From Bradyrhizobium manausense (lineage in GTDB: Bacteria > Pseudomonadota > Alphaproteobacteria > Rhizobiales > Xanthobacteraceae): a stretch of 64,000 nucleotides of DNA. The translations under genes were made by a program, and so were the position numbers. The stretch covers positions 183,735 to 247,734 of the forward strand of contig NZ_JAFCLG010000010.1 in NCBI RefSeq assembly GCF_018129685.1, given 5' to 3'. Positions 60,978 through 64,000 of the stretch are shown in pieces. Numbering within the stretch: position 1 is the first letter of the stretch; the number at the start of each line of letters is the position of its first letter. Under the pieces are notes generated by a model, which saw nothing but the letters and a program-made list of their open reading frames with translations, was not told the origin of the DNA and ran no database searches.

Positions 60978-61448
60978 TCAGGCCGCCATCATCTCGGGCG
61001 CGAGCTCGAGAACGCGATCGACGTCGAGGACGACCATGAGCTGGCCGTCGAGACGGTGGACGCCGCCGGCGAGCTTGGCCATGCGGGGGTCGAGGTTGAC
61101 GGGGTTGTCTTCCTTGCCGTCCTCGGGCAGGCGCAGCACCTCGCCGATCTGGTCGATCAGCAGGCCATAGGATTCACCGCGCAGGTCGACGCCGACCGCC
61201 ATCGGCGCCTTGCCATCCTCGGGCTTGGGCAGGCCGAGACGGGCGCGCATGTCGACCACGGTGACGATGCGGCCGCGCAGGTTCAACACGCCTGCGATCT
61301 CGCGCGAGGACAGCGGAACGCGGGTGACGCGCTCGGGCATGAACACGTCCTGGACGCGGGAGATCGGCAGGCCGAACAGCTGGCCGCCGATCATCGCGGT
61401 GACGTACTCGACCATGGCGCCTTCGCCCACTTGGGTCTTCTTGCTCAT
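60978..61448 (-). CDS. cheW: Chemotaxis coupling protein CheW
   Basis: This 156-aa protein has the CheW fold (GGQLFGLPISRVQDVFMPERVTRVPLSS, GVLNLRGRIVTVVDMRARLGL, GLLIDQIGEVL). It bridges chemoreceptors and CheA. It is followed by cheY and separated from cheA by a family F repeat. Confidence 0.95.
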   Translation of the reverse strand: MSKKTQVGEGAMVEYVTAMIGGQLFGLPISRVQDVFMPERVTRVPLSSREIAGVLNLRGRIVTVVDMRARLGLPKPEDGKAPMAVGVDLRGESYGLLIDQIGEVLRLPEDGKEDNPVNLDPRMAKLAGGVHRLDGQLMVVLDVDRVLELAPEMMAA

Positions 61449-61480
61449 ATCGTCTCTCCTGATCCCTGCCCTTTTTGTTT

Positions 61481-61529
61481 GAGCATGATCTCTTCGGAAA
61501 ACCGCTTCACACTTTTCCGGATCATGCTC
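61481..61529. repeat. Palindromic repeat, family F, lone copy
   Basis: GAGCATGATC with CGGAAAA at the left pairs with TTTTCCGGATCATGCTC at the right. It touches the cheA stop codon (61530) inside the che operon. The same element at 44434 is joined to a family E unit. Confidence 0.85.
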
Positions 61530-64000
61530 TTACGCCGCTGCCCGGCTCAGCTCGGAGGCGCCGGCGGCGCCCGCGGTCTGTTCCTTCAGCGCCGCGATCA
61601 GACCGGGACGGTCGAACTTGGCGACATAGTCGTGGAAGCCGGCCTGGCGGCCGCGCTCGATCGCGGCCGGCGACACCAGGGCGGAGAGGCCGATGATCGG
61701 CATCGCGCCCAGATTGCTGTCGGAGCGGATCACTTCGGCGAACTCGAACCCGTTCATGTCGGGCATCTCGATGTCGGTCAGGACCACGTCGAAGCTCTGG
61801 GCGCGGAGGGCCGCAAGGCCCTCCTGCGCGGTCGGCGCGGTGCGGACGCGGTAGCCGGCCGCCTTGAGCACCGGGGCCAGCATGTTGCGGAAGAACGCGC
61901 TATCGTCGACCAGCAGCACCGACTGCGAATGCATCGACGGCTTCATCTCCTTGCGGGTGAACCAGTCGGCAAACGCCATCGGCAGGAAGTGGCCGACGTC
62001 GATCACCTCGGTGGCCTGGCCCTTGATCACGGCCGAGCCGAGGATGCCCTGGCTGGCGCCGCCGACCTCGATGTTGAGGCGTTCCTCGACGATGTCGATG
62101 ATCTCGTCGACGACGAGGCCCATGGAGCGGCCGTCATCGGAGAACACCAGGATCGGCTGGGCGCCCTGGCTGGCGATGGTGACACCGTCCATGGACACCA
62201 GCGGCATCAGCTGCTCGCGGTACTGCACCATGTAGCGGCCGTTACTGAACTCGATCTTGTCGGCCGCGAGCTCTTCCAGGCGCGTGACGAGCCCGAGCGG
62301 GACCGCCTTGGGCTGGGACGAGCCGGCGCGGAACACCAGCAGCGAGGTGGTCTGCTCGCCCGAGGAGGCGTGATGGGCCGAAGCCTCGTCGCCCATGTCG
62401 TGAGCCGAGGAGCCGGCGGCGCCGAGCGCCTTGGCAATGCCGTTGGGGTCGATGATCATGATCACCGCGCCATCGCCCAGGATGGTGTTGCCGGAGAACA
62501 TGTCGATGTGACGCAGTTTCGTCGACATCGGCTTGACCACGATTTCTTCGGTGTGGAACACCCCGTCGACCACGATGCCGAAGGTCTGGCTGCCGACCTG
62601 CGTCACCACGATGAAGCCGTTCTCGGGATCGGATGCGGCGCCGTCGTCGATCTTGAGAAGCTTCTTGAGGTGGATCAGCGGCAGCAGCTTGTTGCGCAGG
62701 CGCAGCACCGCGGTGTCCTTGATGCGCTCGATGCGGTGCTCTGAGTTGGCACGCGCCCGGACCAACTCGACCACCGAGAGCTGCGGGATCGCAAAGCGGT
62801 CACCGGCGGCCTCGACGATCAGGGCGGAGACGATGGCGAGCGTCAGCGGGATCTTGATGGTGACGCTCGAGCCCTCGCCGGCCACCGACTTGATGTCGAT
62901 GGTGCCGCCGATCTGGTCGATATTGGTGCGGACCACGTCCATGCCGACGCCGCGCCCCGACACCGAGGTGATGGCGGCCGCGGTCGAGAAGCCCGGCGCG
63001 AAGATGAACTTGTGGATCTGGGCTTCGCTCATCTTCTCCAGCTCGGCCTCGGTGACGAGACCGCTCGAGAGCGCCTTGGCCTTGATCTTCTCGGTGTTGA
63101 GGCCGCGGCCGTTGTCGGCGATGCAGATGATGATGTGGCCGCCTTCGTGATAGGCGGAGAGGCGGATAGTGCCCTGCTCGCCCTTGCCGCTGGCCAGACG
63201 CTCGGCGGGGGTCTCCAGGCCATGATCGGCGGAGTTGCGCACCATGTGGGTGAGCGGGTCCTTGATCAGATCGAGCACCTGGCGGTCGAGCTCGGTGTCG
63301 GCGCCGTGCATCTCCAGCTCGATCTGCTTGCCGAGCTCAGATGACAGATCGCGGACGATGCGGGGCAGCTTCTGCCAGGCATTGCCGATCGGCTGCATGC
63401 GCGTCTTCATGACGCCTTCCTGCAGCTCGGCGGTGACGTTGGACAGACGCTGCAGCGGCACCTTGAACTCGGTGTCCTCGTTGCGCCTTGAGATCTCCAG
63501 GAGCTGGTTGCGGGTCAGCACCAGCTCGGAGACCATGGTCATCAGATGCTCCAGCGTGTCCACGTTGACGCGGATCGACTGGTTGGCGATGCGGTCGCCA
63601 TCGCCGGTGGTCTCATCGGCTGCCGACTTCTTGGCCGCAGCCTTTTCCCTGGCCGACTTTGTAACTTCCTTGGCGGCGGGCGCTTCGGCCGCAGGCTCAG
63701 CCTTCTCTTCAGCCTTGGCGACCGGCGCGGGCGCGGGTTCGATCGGGGTCTCGCGGAAGGCGCGCTCGAGCTCGTCGAGCGAGACCTCGCCGGGACGCAA
63801 GGGGCGCTCCAGGGTCTGGTCGATCAGCGTGCCCGTGGTCATCTCCTTGGCGGGTGCGGGCGCAGCGGCCGGCGCTTCCGGCACCAATGGCGGGGCTTCG
63901 GCAACGGCCGCCACGGCACCGCTCGGCATCGGCTGCGCCGAGCCGGACGGCATCGGCTGCGCCGAGCCGGACATTGCCGCCATGCCCTGCTGGACCATCG
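61530..64000 (-). CDS. cheA: Chemotaxis histidine kinase CheA with C-terminal receiver (N-terminus cut by window edge)
   Basis: The frame is open to the right edge, so the P1 His domain is not visible. From left of the protein: a Pro/Ala-rich linker, the dimer domain (SIRVNVDTLEHLMTMVSELVLTRNQLLEI), the ATP-binding domain (N box VRNSADHGLE, DNGRGLN, GRGVGMDVVRTNI), a CheW-like domain (FAIPQLSVVELVRA), a second CheW-like part (SLLVFRAGSSQPKAVPLGLV) and a C-terminal receiver (FDVVLTDIEMPDMNGFEF). It is the first known gene of the che operon in this window and phosphorylates CheY and CheB. Confidence 0.95.
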   Translation of the reverse strand, partial: MVQQGMAAMSGSAQPMPSGSAQPMPSGAVAAVAEAPPLVPEAPAAAPAPAKEMTTGTLIDQTLERPLRPGEVSLDELERAFRETPIEPAPAPVAKAEEKAEPAAEAPAAKEVTKSAREKAAAKKSAADETTGDGDRIANQSIRVNVDTLEHLMTMVSELVLTRNQLLEISRRNEDTEFKVPLQRLSNVTAELQEGVMKTRMQPIGNAWQKLPRIVRDLSSELGKQIELEMHGADTELDRQVLDLIKDPLTHMVRNSADHGLETPAERLASGKGEQGTIRLSAYHEGGHIIICIADNGRGLNTEKIKAKALSSGLVTEAELEKMSEAQIHKFIFAPGFSTAAAITSVSGRGVGMDVVRTNIDQIGGTIDIKSVAGEGSSVTIKIPLTLAIVSALIVEAAGDRFAIPQLSVVELVRARANSEHRIERIKDTAVLRLRNKLLPLIHLKKLLKIDDGAASDPENGFIVVTQVGSQTFGIVVDGVFHTEEIVVKPMSTKLRHIDMFSGNTILGDGAVIMIIDPNGIAKALGAAGSSAHDMGDEASAHHASSGEQTTSLLVFRAGSSQPKAVPLGLVTRLEELAADKIEFSNGRYMVQYREQLMPLVSMDGVTIASQGAQPILVFSDDGRSMGLVVDEIIDIVEERLNIEVGGASQGILGSAVIKGQATEVIDVGHFLPMAFADWFTRKEMKPSMHSQSVLLVDDSAFFRNMLAPVLKAAGYRVRTAPTAQEGLAALRAQSFDVVLTDIEMPDMNGFEFAEVIRSDSNLGAMPIIGLSALVSPAAIERGRQAGFHDYVAKFDRPGLIAALKEQTAGAAGASELSRAAA

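Noticed and set aside
60492..62744. 750-codon plus-strand frame opposite cheY, cheW and cheA
   Set aside because: It is rich in Asp, His, Arg and Gln, as expected from antisense of GC-rich genes, and overlaps three certain genes.

Overview
The window looks like a chromosomal segment of a Bradyrhizobium-type alphaproteobacterium. The evidence is high GC with strong G/C third-codon bias, a CtrA regulator beside the flagellar export genes fliI/fliJ and flhA, a cheA-cheW-cheY-cheB-cheR block, small hypothetical proteins of a kind I associate with that genus, and several families of palindromic intergenic repeats of the Bradyrhizobium/Rhodopseudomonas type. No tRNA, rRNA, insertion sequence, prophage or CRISPR array was seen.

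Region 1 (1-11.3 kb): a SAM-domain/cyclase/AAA/TPR protein (cut by the left edge) is divergent from a small secondary-metabolite locus. That locus holds a 2144-aa NRPS (acyl-ligase-like A, T, C, A, T, C; no thioesterase), a 56-aa Lys-rich protein, a Sfp-type phosphopantetheinyl transferase and a luciferase-like flavin monooxygenase. Region 2 (11.3-26.3 kb): amine and amino-acid catabolism. It holds an acetylpolyamine amidohydrolase-like enzyme, a heme-bearing sorbosone-type dehydrogenase with an SMP-30 partner, gamma-glutamyltransferase, a PuuB-like oxidase, a polar amino-acid ABC transporter, a D-amino acid dehydrogenase, an omega-aminotransferase, and two XRE-cupin regulators each divergent from likely targets. 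Region 3 (26.4-34.5 kb): a secreted LprI-like protein, a PaoABC-type molybdenum aldehyde oxidoreductase with a divergent TetR regulator, a DUF4864 protein and an MFS transporter.

Region 4 (34.6-39.0 kb): a copper-handling operon (His/Cys-rich protein, small lipoprotein, TolC-family lipoprotein, Tat-exported multicopper oxidase, cupredoxin, CusF-like protein). Region 5 (39.3-49.4 kb): flhA, then a stretch of very small genes, a decayed methyltransferase and composite repeats, then a transglutaminase-like protein, a DUF3606 protein, an AraC regulator and an ECF sigma/RskA-type anti-sigma pair. Region 6 (49-52 kb): fliI-fliJ divergent from ctrA, whose leader has a dense set of GANTC (CcrM) sites and a CtrA-like box. 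Region 7 (52-58.3 kb): an accessory insert between ctrA and the chemotaxis genes, with a CHAT-protease/TPR protein plus a large polytopic membrane protein on one strand, and a YjfL/YgiB/YgiC-like set with a His-repeat protein on the other. Region 8 (58.4-64 kb): cheR, cheB, cheY, cheW and a cheA hybrid kinase that runs off the right edge.

The two loci most likely to hold something new are the terminal-C NRPS beside polyamine genes (2.5-11.3 kb) and the CHAT-protease/membrane-protein pair with its divergent YgiC-type neighbours (52.0-58.3 kb). Functions are inferred from motifs read by eye; no database search was possible.
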